A stretch of DNA of 64,000 nucleotides from Bradyrhizobium manausense (GCF_018130615.1 NZ_JAFCKB010000012.1:62001-126000), one strand, 5' to 3'; shown: positions 19,379 to 30,439, counted from the stretch's first letter. Numbers and translations: made by a program. The notes: generated by a model from the letters alone, not told the origin.

Positions 19379-20302
19379 ATGAGCAAGAGTGGCGTCGCTG
19401 TCCTCGGCATCTTCGTCGTCGATCTGGCCTTCCGGGCTGGCAATATGCCTGCGATCGGCGAAACCATCGCCGGTTCGGGATTTGCCATGGGTCCGGGCGG
19501 CAAGGGATCGAACCAGGCTGTCGCCGCGGCGCGCGCCGGCGCGGATGTGACCTTCATCTCCCGGATCGGCAGCGATGCCTTCGGTGACCTTGCCATCAAG
19601 ACCTGGGAAGCCGAAGGAATTCGTCCGCGCGTGGCCAGAGCCAAGGAGGCGCCGACCGGTGCCGCCTTCATCTACGTCCACGAGACGCGCGGCGACAACG
19701 CCATCATCGTGGTGAGCGGGGCGGCCGATGGTCTTAGCCCTACCGACGTCGACGCTGCTGCAGAGGCGATCCGCAACAGCCGCGTCTTCGTGACCCAGCT
19801 CGAACAGCCGGTCTCCGCCGCGCAGCGCGGCCTCGAGATCGCGCGCGCGGCGGGCAGCGTTACGGTGTTCAATCCCGCACCGGCGGGCGCATTCGATGAC
19901 AGCCTGTTCGCCTTGTGCGACTACGTCGTTCCCAACGAGACCGAGGCGGAAGCGCTGACCGGGATCGCAGTCAGCGATCTTGCCGGCGCCCGCCGCGCCG
20001 GAGATGCGCTGCTCGCCAAGGGGGCGGGGACTGCGCTGATCACGCTCGGCGAACGCGGCGCGCTGTTTCATGGGCGCGATCGCTCGCTGCATGTGCCGCC
20101 GTTCGCTGCCGGCAAGGTGGTCGAGACTGCGGGCGCGGGCGATGCCTTCGTCGGCGGTTTCGCGGCAGCGCTCGCGGGCGGTGCCGATCCGTTGGAAGCG
20201 GCGCGCTTCGGCTCGGCGACGGCCGGGATTTCTGTGACGCGCGCCGGCACTGCGCCCGCCATGCCGCGGCGGGCGGAGATCGAAGCCCTGTTGAAGGGAT
20301 GA
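19379..20302 (+). CDS. Ribokinase-family (PfkB) sugar kinase, possible deoxyribokinase
   Basis: A 307-residue cytoplasmic kinase of the PfkB family. It has the N-terminal GGKGSNQAVAAARAGA substrate motif (about 40-55) and the C-terminal catalytic GAGDAFVGGF with the base Asp near 255. The presence of deoC, an aldehyde dehydrogenase and a mutarotase suggests that its substrate is 2-deoxyribose or ribose rather than a hexose, but the family does not allow substrate assignment from sequence alone. I chose the ATG at 19379, just after the mutarotase stop; an upstream in-frame ATG at 19292 would overlap the mutarotase by 82 nt. Confidence 0.9.
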   Translation: MSKSGVAVLGIFVVDLAFRAGNMPAIGETIAGSGFAMGPGGKGSNQAVAAARAGADVTFISRIGSDAFGDLAIKTWEAEGIRPRVARAKEAPTGAAFIYVHETRGDNAIIVVSGAADGLSPTDVDAAAEAIRNSRVFVTQLEQPVSAAQRGLEIARAAGSVTVFNPAPAGAFDDSLFALCDYVVPNETEAEALTGIAVSDLAGARRAGDALLAKGAGTALITLGERGALFHGRDRSLHVPPFAAGKVVETAGAGDAFVGGFAAALAGGADPLEAARFGSATAGISVTRAGTAPAMPRRAEIEALLKG

Positions 20303-20309
20303 CCTGCTG

Positions 20310-21185
20310 ATGATGCGGAACGATCCGATCAAGCATGTCTTCATCTGGCCGGCGGTGCTCGTCGTGCTGGCGATCTCGATCTTTCCGTTGATCTACTCGT
20401 TTACCACGAGCTTCCTCAGCTATCGCCTGATTCCGCCGATCCCGCCGCGCGTGGTGTGGCTCGGCAATTATGCGACGCTGTTGCAGGAACCGCGCTTCTG
20501 GAATGCGATCCTCACGACGACGCTGATCGCCTTCATCGCGGTCGGCTTGCAATATGTGATCGGATTCGGTGTCGCGCTCGCGCTGAACGCGCGCGTGCCG
20601 GGCGAGCGGCTGTTTCGCGTTGCCTTGCTGCTGCCGATGCTGCTGGCCCCGGTTGCTGTCGCGCTTGTTGCCCGCATGATCTTCAATCCGACGATGGGGC
20701 CGCTCAACCAGTTCCTCTCCATGTTCGGTCTCGCAAACCTGCCGTTCCTCACCAACGGGCATTGGGCGCTCGGCTGCATCATCGCGGTAGAAATCTGGCA
20801 GTGGACGCCGTTCGTCATCCTGATGATGCTGGCCGGCCTGCAAACGCTTCCTGAGGATGTCTATGAGGCGGCCGAGCTCGAGAACGCCAGCGCCTGGCAG
20901 CAATTCTGGGGCATCACGTTTCCGATGATGCTGCCGATTTCGGCCGCGGTGGTCTTCATCCGCCTGATCGAGAGTTACAAGATCATGGATACCGTCTTCG
21001 TGATGACGGGCGGCGGACCGGGCGTGGACACAGAGACGCTGACCTTGTTCGCCTATCAGGAGGGCTTCAAGAAGTTCAATCTCGGCTACACCTCCGCGCT
21101 GAGCTTCCTGTTCCTGATTGCCATCACGATCATCGGGGTGACTTATCTGGCGTTGCTGCGTCCGCATCTGGAGAAGCGCCGATGA
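20310..21185 (+). CDS. Sugar ABC transporter permease, CUT1 (MalF/UgpA type)
   Basis: A 291-residue inner-membrane permease with six predicted helices. The EAA loop that contacts the ATPase is clear near residues 185-215 (VYEAAELENASAWQQFWGITFP). It starts 7 nt after the kinase stop, so it belongs to the same transcript. It is the first component of a second sugar importer of a different class (CUT1) from the Rbs-type system 8 kb upstream. Confidence 0.93.
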   Translation: MMRNDPIKHVFIWPAVLVVLAISIFPLIYSFTTSFLSYRLIPPIPPRVVWLGNYATLLQEPRFWNAILTTTLIAFIAVGLQYVIGFGVALALNARVPGERLFRVALLLPMLLAPVAVALVARMIFNPTMGPLNQFLSMFGLANLPFLTNGHWALGCIIAVEIWQWTPFVILMMLAGLQTLPEDVYEAAELENASAWQQFWGITFPMMLPISAAVVFIRLIESYKIMDTVFVMTGGGPGVDTETLTLFAYQEGFKKFNLGYTSALSFLFLIAITIIGVTYLALLRPHLEKRR

Positions 21186-22219
21186 GCGGGCAGGGCCTCA
21201 CCGGACTGTCGAACTGGAGCCGGCGCCTGGTCGCGCTCGGCGTGCTCGCCTGGTGCCTGATCACGGCGTTTCCGCTCTATTGGGTGGTGGTGACCGCGTT
21301 CAAGACCCCGCCGGGCGTGGTCGGCGGCCCGACCTATATTCCGTTCGTCGATTTCACGCCGACGCTGCAGCCCTTCATCGATCTCTATCAGGGAATCCGG
21401 GGTGAATTCTTCCGGACATTCCTGAATTCGACCATCGTCGGTCTATCGGCGGCGGCGATCGCGACCGCAATCGGCGCGATGGCGGCTTATGCGCTGGTGC
21501 GGTTCGAGTTCAAGGTGCGCTTTGGTGCCGGCCTGATCTTCTTCCTGCTCGCGCTCGGCGGCTATCTGCTGTTCAACAACAATCTTGGATTCACCCGGGC
21601 GCAGGCGCTGCTGCTCGCGTTTCCGATCGCGCTGGTCGTCGCCATCGCTGCCAACCGCCTGCCGCTGCCGGGCCCGATCCTCGGCAACGAGGACATCCTG
21701 TTCTGGTTCGTCAGTCAGCGCATGTTCCCACCGATCGTCACGGCCTTTGCGCTCTATCTGCTGTACAGCGAGATCGGCAGGCTCGGCTTCCAGCTCATCG
21801 ACAGCTATGTCGGTCTGACGCTGTGCTACGTCGCGTTCTCGCTGCCGATCGTCGTCTGGCTGATGCGCGATTTCTTCGAGGCGATCCCGATCGAGGTGGA
21901 GGAAGCCGCGATGGTCGACAACGTGCCGAGCTGGCGCATCTTCCTCGGCATCGTGGTGCCGATGTCGATGAACGGGCTGCTGGCGACGTTCATGATCACG
22001 CTGGCCTTTGTCTGGAACGAGTTCCTGTTTGCGCTGTTCCTGACCAATTCCAAATGGCAGACGCTGCCGATCCTGGTGGCGGGACAGAACAGCCAGCGCG
22101 GCGACGAATGGTGGGCGATCTCGGCCGCGGCGCTCGTCGCCATCATTCCGATGATGATCATGGCGGGCCTGCTCAGTCGCATGATGCGGTCGGGTCTGCT
22201 GCTCGGGGCAATCAAATAG
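21182..22219 (+). CDS. Sugar ABC transporter permease, CUT1 (MalG/UgpE type)
   Basis: A 345-residue inner-membrane permease, somewhat longer than the usual 280 or so. It carries the EAA loop EEAAMVDNVPSWRIFLGIVVP near residue 240. The extra length comes from a segment of about 60 residues in the middle (around 115-175) holding two more hydrophobic stretches. It overlaps the preceding permease gene (ATGA), so the two are coupled. Together they form the channel of the CUT1 importer. Confidence 0.92.
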   Translation: MSGQGLTGLSNWSRRLVALGVLAWCLITAFPLYWVVVTAFKTPPGVVGGPTYIPFVDFTPTLQPFIDLYQGIRGEFFRTFLNSTIVGLSAAAIATAIGAMAAYALVRFEFKVRFGAGLIFFLLALGGYLLFNNNLGFTRAQALLLAFPIALVVAIAANRLPLPGPILGNEDILFWFVSQRMFPPIVTAFALYLLYSEIGRLGFQLIDSYVGLTLCYVAFSLPIVVWLMRDFFEAIPIEVEEAAMVDNVPSWRIFLGIVVPMSMNGLLATFMITLAFVWNEFLFALFLTNSKWQTLPILVAGQNSQRGDEWWAISAAALVAIIPMMIMAGLLSRMMRSGLLLGAIK

Positions 22220-22246
22220 CAAAAACTCAGTAGGGAGGACTGGACG

Positions 22247-23707
22247 ATGTTACGACGAACGTTTCTGATGCTGACCACTTCGCTCGCGGTGGCTTGCAGT
22301 GCAAGCCTAGCGAACGCGGCCTGTAGCCCGGATTACTCCGGCGTCACCCTGACGGTGGCGTCGCAGACCGGACCGTATATCGCTTCCGCGCTCAAGCTCG
22401 GCGCGGATGAATGGACCAAGAAGACTTGCGGCAAGGTCAATGTCGTCGAGTTTCCGTGGTCGGAGCTCTACCCGAAGATCGTCACGTCGCTCACCGCCTC
22501 GGACGCGACGTTCGATCTGGTCAGCTTCGCGCCGGCCTGGCTGCCGGACTTCGTTCCCTATCTCAGCGAGATGCCGAAGGCGATGCAGTCCGGCAAGGAT
22601 TGGGACGATGTCGAGCCGGCCTATCGCGAACGGCTGATGGTGTGGGAAGGCAAGATCTATTCGCAATCGATGGACGGCGACGTCCACACCTACACCTATC
22701 GCAGCGACCTGTTCAGCGATCCCAAGGAGAAGGACGCCTTCAAGGCCAAGTACGGCTATGATCTCGCGCCGCCCAAGACCTGGAAGCAATATCTCGATAT
22801 TGCGGAGTTCTTCCAGCGCCCCGACAAGGGCCTTTGGGGCACCGCGGAAGCGTTCCGTCGCGGCGGCCAGCAGTTCTGGTTCTTCTTCAGCCACGCCGCC
22901 GCTTACACCAACAACCCGAACTATCCGGGTGCGATGTTCTTCGACCCCGAAACCATGGATGCCCAGATCAACAATCCGGGCTGGGTGAAGGGACTGGAAG
23001 AGTACATCCGTGCCTCGAAGCTTGGCCCGCCCAATGCGCTGAACTTCTCGTTCGGCGAGGTCAACGCGGCGGTCGCCGGCGGCCAGGTGGCGGAATCGAT
23101 TGGCTGGGGCGACACCGGTGTGATCGCGGCCGATCCCAAGCAATCGAAGATTTCCGGCAAGGTCGGCTCGGCCGTGCTGCCCGGCTCTGACGAGATCTGG
23201 AACGCGAAAACCAAGAAATGGGACAAGTTCCCGGCAGTGCTGCCGGCGCCCTTCATGGCGTTCGGTGGGTGGCAGGTCGCCGTGCCCAAGGTGGGCAAGA
23301 ACCAGCAGGCGGCATGGGACTTCGTCAAGACGCTGACAAGCCCTGAAGTCTCTGGTCAGGCCGCGATTACCGGCGGCACGGGTGTCAATCCTTACCGCAA
23401 GTCGCATACCGCGAATCTGGAGTTGTGGAACAAGATCTTCTCGCCGCAGGAGGCCAAGGAATATCTCGGCGCGCAGGCTGACTCCATCAACGGCAAGAAC
23501 GTTGCGCTCGACATGCGTCTGCCCGGTTATTTCTCCTACACCGAGGTCGTGGAGATCGAGCTTGGCAAGGCGCTGGCTGGTCAGACCACGCCGCAGGCCG
23601 CACTGGATACGGTCGCAAAGGAATGGAATCGCCTGACCGACGAGTTCGGCCGCGCGAAGCAACTTGCCGCTTATCGTGCGGCGATGGGCCTTCCGCCCAA
23701 GAACTAG
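22247..23707 (+). CDS. Sugar ABC transporter substrate-binding protein, family 1 (MalE/UgpB-like)
   Basis: A 486-residue periplasmic binding protein with a Sec signal peptide of about 24 residues ending in ANA. The mature part has the type-1 extracellular solute-binding pattern with [14 protein letters not shown], a [17 protein letters not shown] segment, and a C-terminal helix with [13 protein letters not shown]. It is longer than typical MalE (about 400-420). A GGGAGG ribosome site precedes the ATG by 8 nt. Its position after the two permeases and before the ATPase completes the CUT1 importer. Confidence 0.92.
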   Translation: MLRRTFLMLTTSLAVACSASLANAACSPDYSGVTLTVASQTGPYIASALKLGADEWTKKTCGKVNVVEFPWSELYPKIVTSLTASDATFDLVSFAPAWLPDFVPYLSEMPKAMQSGKDWDDVEPAYRERLMVWEGKIYSQSMDGDVHTYTYRSDLFSDPKEKDAFKAKYGYDLAPPKTWKQYLDIAEFFQRPDKGLWGTAEAFRRGGQQFWFFFSHAAAYTNNPNYPGAMFFDPETMDAQINNPGWVKGLEEYIRASKLGPPNALNFSFGEVNAAVAGGQVAESIGWGDTGVIAADPKQSKISGKVGSAVLPGSDEIWNAKTKKWDKFPAVLPAPFMAFGGWQVAVPKVGKNQQAAWDFVKTLTSPEVSGQAAITGGTGVNPYRKSHTANLELWNKIFSPQEAKEYLGAQADSINGKNVALDMRLPGYFSYTEVVEIELGKALAGQTTPQAALDTVAKEWNRLTDEFGRAKQLAAYRAAMGLPPKN

Positions 23708-23792
23708 CTTCTCGCGGAGACTTCCCCGGATGATGCGTGAGCATCGTCCGGGCTTTGTTCGCCGTCGACATAAGGGACGGAAAAAGGATTCC

Positions 23793-24884
<1,092 letters not shown>

Positions 24885-25019
24885 GTCCGCGGGGGCAGCC
24901 CGGCCTGTGTCGCCGCCCGTCAACCCCTCTTGCTAAATATATTCTACTTTACCGAAATTCGGAAACGGCGTATGTATCGCTCATCCCGGCTCGACCTGGA
25001 GGGGCGATCGTACGTCGTC

Positions 25020-25560
25020 ACGTTTGCGAGCCGGGCTTGCGGTGGACGCGGCAGCGTCGGCACGAGAGGTGCGGGCAGGGCGGGTAGTCCCTGTGAGCCC
25101 GAAACTGCGTGTGGATGAACGGCGCTGCTAAGTTCGTCTCGCCAACATTCTTTCGGCGCGTGTGCACACTGCCGAAAGACCCTGTGGCATCGGGCGAACA
25201 TGCGTACGGCAAAACCGTGTGGTCCTGGCCGTCGTCGCTACGGTTAAGCCTGTCGCGGAGGTGCGGGGAGCCCAACCGGGTGAAGTGCATCGCCAATCTG
25301 CGGGGCGAGGGAGGCCAGAAGGAATTCGGCTCCCGGGAGAGCACGGCATAAGCCGTCAAACCACTGCGCAGGGAAGGCCGAGTGATTGGCACCACCTGTA
25401 TGCTGCCGTGCGGTCTCTTTGCGCTACACTTTCGCGCAGCAGACCGCGGGTGCGAGGTCAGCACCCGGTCTTCCCTGCGCCCTCCTCGACAAGAGGGCGG
25501 AATGACGCAGCAAAACTCGGGCGAAATAGGCCGCGAGAACGAGGAGCCGCGCGATAGCGG
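25020..25560 (+). repeat. Dispersed structured intergenic element (possible ncRNA)
   Basis: There is no convincing gene between 24885 and 25573 (689 nt). The 3' half holds a cluster of complementary arms: 25343-25347 with 25352-25356; GCGCAGGGAAG at 25366-25376 with CTTCCCTGCGC at 25470-25480; inside this GCGGTCT at 25410-25416 with AGACCGC at 25441-25447, and GGGTGC at 25448-25453 with GCACCC at 25461-25466; then GCCCTC at 25479-25484 with GAGGGC at 25493-25498. Overlapping short ORFs here resemble spurious proteins I remember from many Bradyrhizobium intergenic regions, so I take it for a dispersed element. That recollection was not checked. Confidence 0.55.
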
Positions 25561-25573
25561 TCCTGCCCCAGCC

Positions 25574-26266
25574 TCAGAGCATCGGCTCGAACTGGCAGTG
25601 GACGAGCAACTCAGACACCGAGGCGTTGTTCGGCAGCATGAGCGCGGTCTCGACCAGGCGGGCGACGTCGTTCGGCTGGCTCATCTCGTGACGGGGAATC
25701 TCGTCGTCGTTCAGCGTCATGTCGGTGGCCACGTAACCCGGGCAGACCACCGTCGCCCGAATGCCGGCCGCGCGCCCCTCCCGGCGGATGCCGTGGGTGA
25801 GCGCGACCACTGCGAACTTGGTCATGGCGTAGCCGACATTGCTGCCCACGCGCTTTCCGGAGAGGGATCCCAGATTGACGACCCGTCCATGACCGCAAAC
25901 AGACAGATGGGGCAGAACGGCTCTGACGAGGCGCAAGGGGCCCTTGACGTTCACGCGCCACATTTCATCGAGTTCGCTCTCGCCCTCGTCGGAGACGCGA
26001 ACCTTGGGATTGATCCCGGCTGCGTTGACGATGGCGTCGACACCGCCCCACCGCGCAACCGTTGCGTTGGCCCAGGCGAGCGGGCTCTTGGCGTCTTCGG
26101 CGTCATAGCGGTGCGTCATCAGTCGCTCGCTCTCCGCGAGCCGGTTCGGATCACGGAGGCCCGCCGATACGCGAAAGCCCGACGACAGCAGCCGGTCGAC
26201 GACCGCGCGTCCGATGCCGCGCGAGGCCCCCGACACCATGACAATTCGATTGCCGACCTCCAACAT
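25574..26266 (-). CDS. Short-chain dehydrogenase/reductase
   Basis: A 230-residue cytoplasmic NAD(P)-dependent oxidoreductase of the classical SDR family. It has the cofactor motif GASRGIGR (about 13-20), the NAAG-like structural motif (VNAAGINP, near 82-89), a catalytic Ser (LGSLSGK), and a YxxxK pair in GYAMTKFAV. It is distinct from the two near-identical SDR proteins elsewhere in the window. The ATG at 26266 gives the usual start; an upstream in-frame ATG would add 28 Arg-rich residues. It is divergent from the SDR gene at 26488. Substrate is unknown. Confidence 0.9.
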   Translation of the reverse strand: MLEVGNRIVMVSGASRGIGRAVVDRLLSSGFRVSAGLRDPNRLAESERLMTHRYDAEDAKSPLAWANATVARWGGVDAIVNAAGINPKVRVSDEGESELDEMWRVNVKGPLRLVRAVLPHLSVCGHGRVVNLGSLSGKRVGSNVGYAMTKFAVVALTHGIRREGRAAGIRATVVCPGYVATDMTLNDDEIPRHEMSQPNDVARLVETALMLPNNASVSELLVHCQFEPML

Positions 26267-26368
26267 CCGGGTCCGTCTCCTATGTGGGCACAAGCGAAAT
26301 GTAAGGGGACGCGACCGATGGCGAGTAAGAGAAATTCGCTCTGCCGGCATCGGGCGTGCTTATGGCCC

Positions 26369-26396
26369 GGATGTCCGGTTCGGATATTGGATGTCC
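26369..26396. promoter_or_regulatory. Direct repeat in divergent SDR promoter region
   Basis: GGATGTCC occurs at 26369-26376 and again at 26389-26396, 20 nt apart start to start, about two helical turns. It lies in the gap between two divergent SDR genes and is a possible operator. No regulator gene is adjacent. Confidence 0.25.
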
Positions 26397-26487
26397 TTAT
26401 GAGGGCAGAACAAATCTGCTGTATGCCGGTGTCGGCCCATCCACGTAGTTTTCCGTCGCCCTGGCTGCCTGCAAAAGAGCCCTGCGG

Positions 26488-27291
26488 ATGGGATTTTCGG
26501 ACTATCGAACGGCGTTGGTGACGGGCGCATCCTCCGGTATTGGGGCTGCGACGGTTCGGCGCCTGCGTGCTGAGGGCCTCGAAGTCCACGAGCTGGCACG
26601 CGATCATCGGCGGTTGGCGAGCCTGTCGGCCGAGACCGGATGTCGCATATGCGAAGTCGACGTCAACGATCTTGCGGCCCTGACGCAGCTTGCGGGCTCG
26701 GCCGAATTCGATGTTCTCGTCAACAATGCCGGTCAGTCGCGGCGCAGCAATATCCTGGGTACGGCGCCCGAAGATGTCGATACGCTGGTCGACGTCAACC
26801 TGCGCGCGGTCCTGCACCTGACGCGGCTCGTCGTGCCGGGCATGGCAAAGCGCGACCGCGGCCACGTCGTCAACGTCTCCTCGATCGCCGGCCACTACGC
26901 CTTTGGCGAGAATGCGACGACATTCAATTCGTCCGTGGCCTATCACGCGACCAAGGCGGGTATTCATTCGCTGTCGCAGCAGCTGCGTGTCGATCTCTAC
27001 GGGACCCGCGTTCGCGTCACCGAAATTTCGCCCGGACGCGTCGCCACCAGCATCTTCCAGAACCAGAACGCTGCCGACAATCCGGATGCCCGCTTCGTCG
27101 GGGCGTTCGAGACGCTCCAGTCCGACGACATTGCGGATGCCATTGCATTCGCGGTCGGGGCGCCGGCGCGCATGAACGTCGCGATGATCGAGGTCGTTCC
27201 CACGTTCCAGGTCGTCGGAGAATTACGTTTCGCGAGCCGATCCGAGGCTGCGCGATTGAAAGACATGAGAAGTGGAGCTGACAATGCCTGA
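26488..27291 (+). CDS. Short-chain dehydrogenase/reductase (left paralogue)
   Basis: A 267-residue classical SDR. The cofactor motif GASSGIG is at 13-19, NNAG near 80, the catalytic Ser in VSSIAGHY, and YHATK supplies the Tyr and Lys. Its first 26 residues are identical to those of the SDR at 39154-39909 on the opposite strand, and the match continues through most of the protein with one insertion before the active-site Tyr (NATTFNSSVA). The stop overlaps the aminotransferase start by 8 nt, so it is the first gene of the transamination-transport operon. The substrate is unknown, but coupling to an aminotransferase suggests an amino or keto acid or its alcohol. Confidence 0.93.
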   Translation: MGFSDYRTALVTGASSGIGAATVRRLRAEGLEVHELARDHRRLASLSAETGCRICEVDVNDLAALTQLAGSAEFDVLVNNAGQSRRSNILGTAPEDVDTLVDVNLRAVLHLTRLVVPGMAKRDRGHVVNVSSIAGHYAFGENATTFNSSVAYHATKAGIHSLSQQLRVDLYGTRVRVTEISPGRVATSIFQNQNAADNPDARFVGAFETLQSDDIADAIAFAVGAPARMNVAMIEVVPTFQVVGELRFASRSEAARLKDMRSGADNA

Positions 27292-28486
27292 ACTCGCAAA
27301 CCGCCTCAAAACCGTGAAGGTGTCGGCCTCGGCGGCGATGACGGATAAGGCGCGCGAACTCCGTGACGCAGGCGTCAAGATTGTCGGTCTGTCGTCCGGG
27401 GAACCGGACTTTCCGACGCCGCCGCACGCGATCGAGGCCGCGCACCGAGCGGCCCTTGCCGGCGATACCAAATACCCTGCACAGCCTGGAACCGTCGCGC
27501 TGAGGACCGCGGTGCAGCGCAAGTTCAAGCGGGAGAACAATCTCGATTATGCGCTCGACGAGATCCTGATCGCCAACGGCGGCAAGCAGATCATCTTCAA
27601 TGCGTTGTTTGCGACCTGCAATCCCGGCGACGAAGTCGTCATTCCGGCGCCGGGCTGGATCACCTATGCCGATATCGTTCTCCTCGCGGAGGCGACGCCT
27701 GTCGCCGTGCCCTGTCCGGAGAACAACCAGTTCAAGCTCCGCCCGGCGGACCTTGAAGCGGCGATCACGCCGAAGACGAAATGGTTGATCCTGAACTTTC
27801 CCAACAATCCGACCGGCGCAGCATGCACGCGCGGGGAGATGCGGGCAATCGCTGACGTCATGCTGAAGCATCCAGATGTCTGGATCCTGACCGACGACAT
27901 CTACGAACACCTGACCTATGACGGTTTCGAGTTCTGCACCATCGCGGAGGTCGAGCCGAAGCTGAAGAACCGCGTCGTGACCGTGAATGGCGCGTCCAAG
28001 GCCTACGCCATGACGGGCTGGCGGGTCGGCTATTGCGGCGGCCCCAAGGATCTGATCGCGGCGATGAACAACGTCCACGGCCAGGCGACCGGCGGAATCT
28101 GCACCCTGAGCCAGGCGGCGGCGGTCGCGGTGCTGGATGGTCCGCAAGACTTCCTGAAGGAGCGCGCGGACATCTATCGCAACCGGCGCGATCTGGTGGT
28201 CGGGCTCCTCAACCAAATTCCCGGTATCACCTGCCACAAGCCCCAGGGCGCCTTCTACGTGTTTCCAAACATCGCCGGCTGCATCGGCAAGACCACGAAA
28301 GGCGGGCGGCGGCTGGAAACCGATGCCGATTTCATCTCAGCCCTGCTGGAAGAGCAGCATGTCGCCGCCGTACCCGGGGGCGCCTACGGCATGAGCCCAT
28401 ATTTCCGCATTTCCTACGCAACCGATACCGAATCGCTGAAGGAAGGCTGCCGGCGCATCGCTAGCTTCTGCGAGGGGCTGCGCTGA
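27284..28486 (+). CDS. PLP-dependent class I aminotransferase (aspartate aminotransferase-like)
   Basis: A 400-residue fold-type I aminotransferase. The PLP lysine is K239 in VNGASKAYAMTGWRVGY, preceded by the NFPNNPTG motif (about 171-178) and the DDIYEHL segment with the pyridine-binding Asp. The overall pattern is the I-gamma aspartate aminotransferase type of alphaproteobacteria. I chose the ATG at 27284, with GGAG at 27274-27277; the ORF extends upstream to 27272 without improving it. It is coupled to the SDR gene before it. In this island it could deaminate the imported compound or an intermediate. Confidence 0.92.
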   Translation: MPELANRLKTVKVSASAAMTDKARELRDAGVKIVGLSSGEPDFPTPPHAIEAAHRAALAGDTKYPAQPGTVALRTAVQRKFKRENNLDYALDEILIANGGKQIIFNALFATCNPGDEVVIPAPGWITYADIVLLAEATPVAVPCPENNQFKLRPADLEAAITPKTKWLILNFPNNPTGAACTRGEMRAIADVMLKHPDVWILTDDIYEHLTYDGFEFCTIAEVEPKLKNRVVTVNGASKAYAMTGWRVGYCGGPKDLIAAMNNVHGQATGGICTLSQAAAVAVLDGPQDFLKERADIYRNRRDLVVGLLNQIPGITCHKPQGAFYVFPNIAGCIGKTTKGGRRLETDADFISALLEEQHVAAVPGGAYGMSPYFRISYATDTESLKEGCRRIASFCEGLR

Positions 28487-28703
28487 CCGGCGTCGAGACG
28501 ACAGGAGGACTGACCCGACGGAGAATGAAAGATGCGTCCAGCGGCATTTGTCGACCAAGATCGGAGCAATATGCCGAACCGATTGTCATAATCGTTCCTG
28601 ATGCCCCTAAACGAAGATGTTCTTGGTCCTGTAGGATGGCGACGCATAAGCTTTGTGCAAAGAGGGGATTGCCTTGGTATTGCGCAGTCGAGGACGGCCA
28701 GCG

Positions 28704-29636
28704 ATGACCACCAGCGACGATGCGGTGACAGTCTTGACTGTTGAGGCGCCTGCGGTCGCCCAACGGCGAGCGCGCTGGCGCATGGCGCTGCCCGTCGGGC
28801 TCCTGGCCGTCCCGATGCTTGCATTCCTGACCTATTTCTTCTTCTACCCAGCCTTCATACTGCTGTTCTCGAGCATCCAGACGCAGGACAGCCGGGGCAT
28901 CATCGGCCGCCCGTTCACGCTTGCGCACTACGCGCGTCTGATCAACGTCGAGCTCTATGCGCGCGTGCTCTGGACGACGCTCCGGATCAGCATCATCACC
29001 TCCGCGCTGGCGACGGTGCTCGCCTATCCGGTCGCGCTGGTCATGGTCAGGAGCCGCCCGATGGTCACGCGCATCATCACCTTGATCGTCATTGCGCCCC
29101 TGATCGTCAGCGTCGTCGTTCGCGGATACGGCTGGCAGCTCGTGCTCCAGAACGGCCCGAAGGGCATGCTGAACTGGATCCTGATGACACTGCATATTGT
29201 CGATGCACCGATCTCGGTGCTCTACACCGAAGTGGCCGTCGTCATCGGATCGCTGCACGTGTTCTTCCCGATGATGGTGCTGCCGCTGGCCTCCGCGCTC
29301 GGCAAGATCGATCCCAATCTCGAAGATGCGGCCCGCATGCTCGGCGCGCCCTGGTGGAAGGTGTTCCTCCGGGTGACGCTGCCGCTGAGCATGCCGGGCT
29401 TCGTGGCCGGCTTCACGCTGGTGTTCTCGCTCACCGCCGGCTCGTTCGTCATTCCTGCGATCCTCGGTGGCGCCTCGGCAGTCATGCTCGGCAATTTGAT
29501 CGAGCAGCAGATTTTCGTCGTGTACGACTGGCCGTTCGGCGCGGCCATCGCCGTCGTTCTGGTCGGGCTGGTTCTGGCGGTGAACGGCTTCTCGATGTGG
29601 CTTCTGGAAGGCCGGCGTCTCAGGAGGCCCGAGTGA
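28704..29636 (+). CDS. ABC transporter permease, spermidine/putrescine (PotB) type
   Basis: A 310-residue inner-membrane permease with six hydrophobic helices. The coupling loop is clear (LEDAARMLGAPWWKVFLRVTLP). The class carries polyamines and other cationic or amino-acid-like solutes. The ATG at 28704 was chosen because the in-frame ATG at 28653 would add 17 residues without a ribosome site. The 217 nt before it contain no other gene. It starts the importer block of the island and its stop overlaps the next start by 1 nt. Confidence 0.9.
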   Translation: MTTSDDAVTVLTVEAPAVAQRRARWRMALPVGLLAVPMLAFLTYFFFYPAFILLFSSIQTQDSRGIIGRPFTLAHYARLINVELYARVLWTTLRISIITSALATVLAYPVALVMVRSRPMVTRIITLIVIAPLIVSVVVRGYGWQLVLQNGPKGMLNWILMTLHIVDAPISVLYTEVAVVIGSLHVFFPMMVLPLASALGKIDPNLEDAARMLGAPWWKVFLRVTLPLSMPGFVAGFTLVFSLTAGSFVIPAILGGASAVMLGNLIEQQIFVVYDWPFGAAIAVVLVGLVLAVNGFSMWLLEGRRLRRPE

Positions 29637-30439
29637 TGGACGAGCGGTTCTCCGGCTTCGGCGCTTTCATCCTCTACACCATCACCGCCGGCATGATGCT
29701 GTTCATCCTGGCGCCGCTGCTTCTCGTCATGGCGGCGTCGGTCTCCGATTCCTATTTCGTGACCTTTCCTCCGCAAGGCTTCACGCTGAAATGGTATGCC
29801 AAGGTTCTCCAGGACCGCGACTTCCTCGAGGCGATGAGGCTGAGCATCCTACTTGCGCTCGGCACGACGGCGGGATCGCTCCTGCTGGGCGTGCCGGCGG
29901 CTTTTGCGCTGGTGCGGGGCAGGTTCTTCGGCCTTGCGGCGATCAAGGGGTTCCTGCTGTCGCCGCTGATTTTCCCGGCGCTGGTCACGGGCCTGGCGCT
30001 GCTCCAGGTCCTGACCAAGCTTGGCTCGCAGGATGCGCGGCTCAACCTGCTGATCGGGCACGTGGTCGTGACGTCGCCCTATGTGATCCGCACGGTCGTT
30101 ACCAGCCTTCAGCTGGTGGACGAGAATCTGGAGGACGCCGCACGCACGCTCGGCGCCAACCGTCTGCGAACTTTCTGGCGCGTGACGCTGCCGCAGATCG
30201 CCTCCGGCGTCGCGGCCGGTGGGCTGTTCGCCTTCATGGTGTCCTTCGACAATTATCCGGTCACGATGTGGCTGGCGAACTCCGAATACTCGCCCGTGCC
30301 GCTCATTTTGATGCGGCAATTGGTCAACGTCTTTGACCCGTCCGTGCCCGCGATGTCGACGATCATCATCCTGATGGCGATGGTCGGTGTGCTGCTGCTC
30401 GAGAAACTGGTCGGCCTTCGCCGCGCGCTGGCCGCCTGA
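29636..30439 (+). CDS. ABC transporter permease, spermidine/putrescine (PotC) type
   Basis: A 267-residue inner-membrane permease, normal length for PotC. Six helices and the coupling loop LEDAARTLGANRLRTFWRVTLP near residue 165 are visible. The ATG lies in TGATG with the stop of the preceding permease, so the pair is coupled. A longer ORF from 29354 in this frame overlaps the first permease and is an artefact. Confidence 0.92.
   Translation: MDERFSGFGAFILYTITAGMMLFILAPLLLVMAASVSDSYFVTFPPQGFTLKWYAKVLQDRDFLEAMRLSILLALGTTAGSLLLGVPAAFALVRGRFFGLAAIKGFLLSPLIFPALVTGLALLQVLTKLGSQDARLNLLIGHVVVTSPYVIRTVVTSLQLVDENLEDAARTLGANRLRTFWRVTLPQIASGVAAGGLFAFMVSFDNYPVTMWLANSEYSPVPLILMRQLVNVFDPSVPAMSTIIILMAMVGVLLLEKLVGLRRALAA

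Noticed and set aside
25382-26521. 379-codon plus-strand ORF across the element and the SDR gene
   Set aside because: It overlaps the antisense of a clear SDR gene and its sequence has no protein-like composition; it is a shadow ORF.
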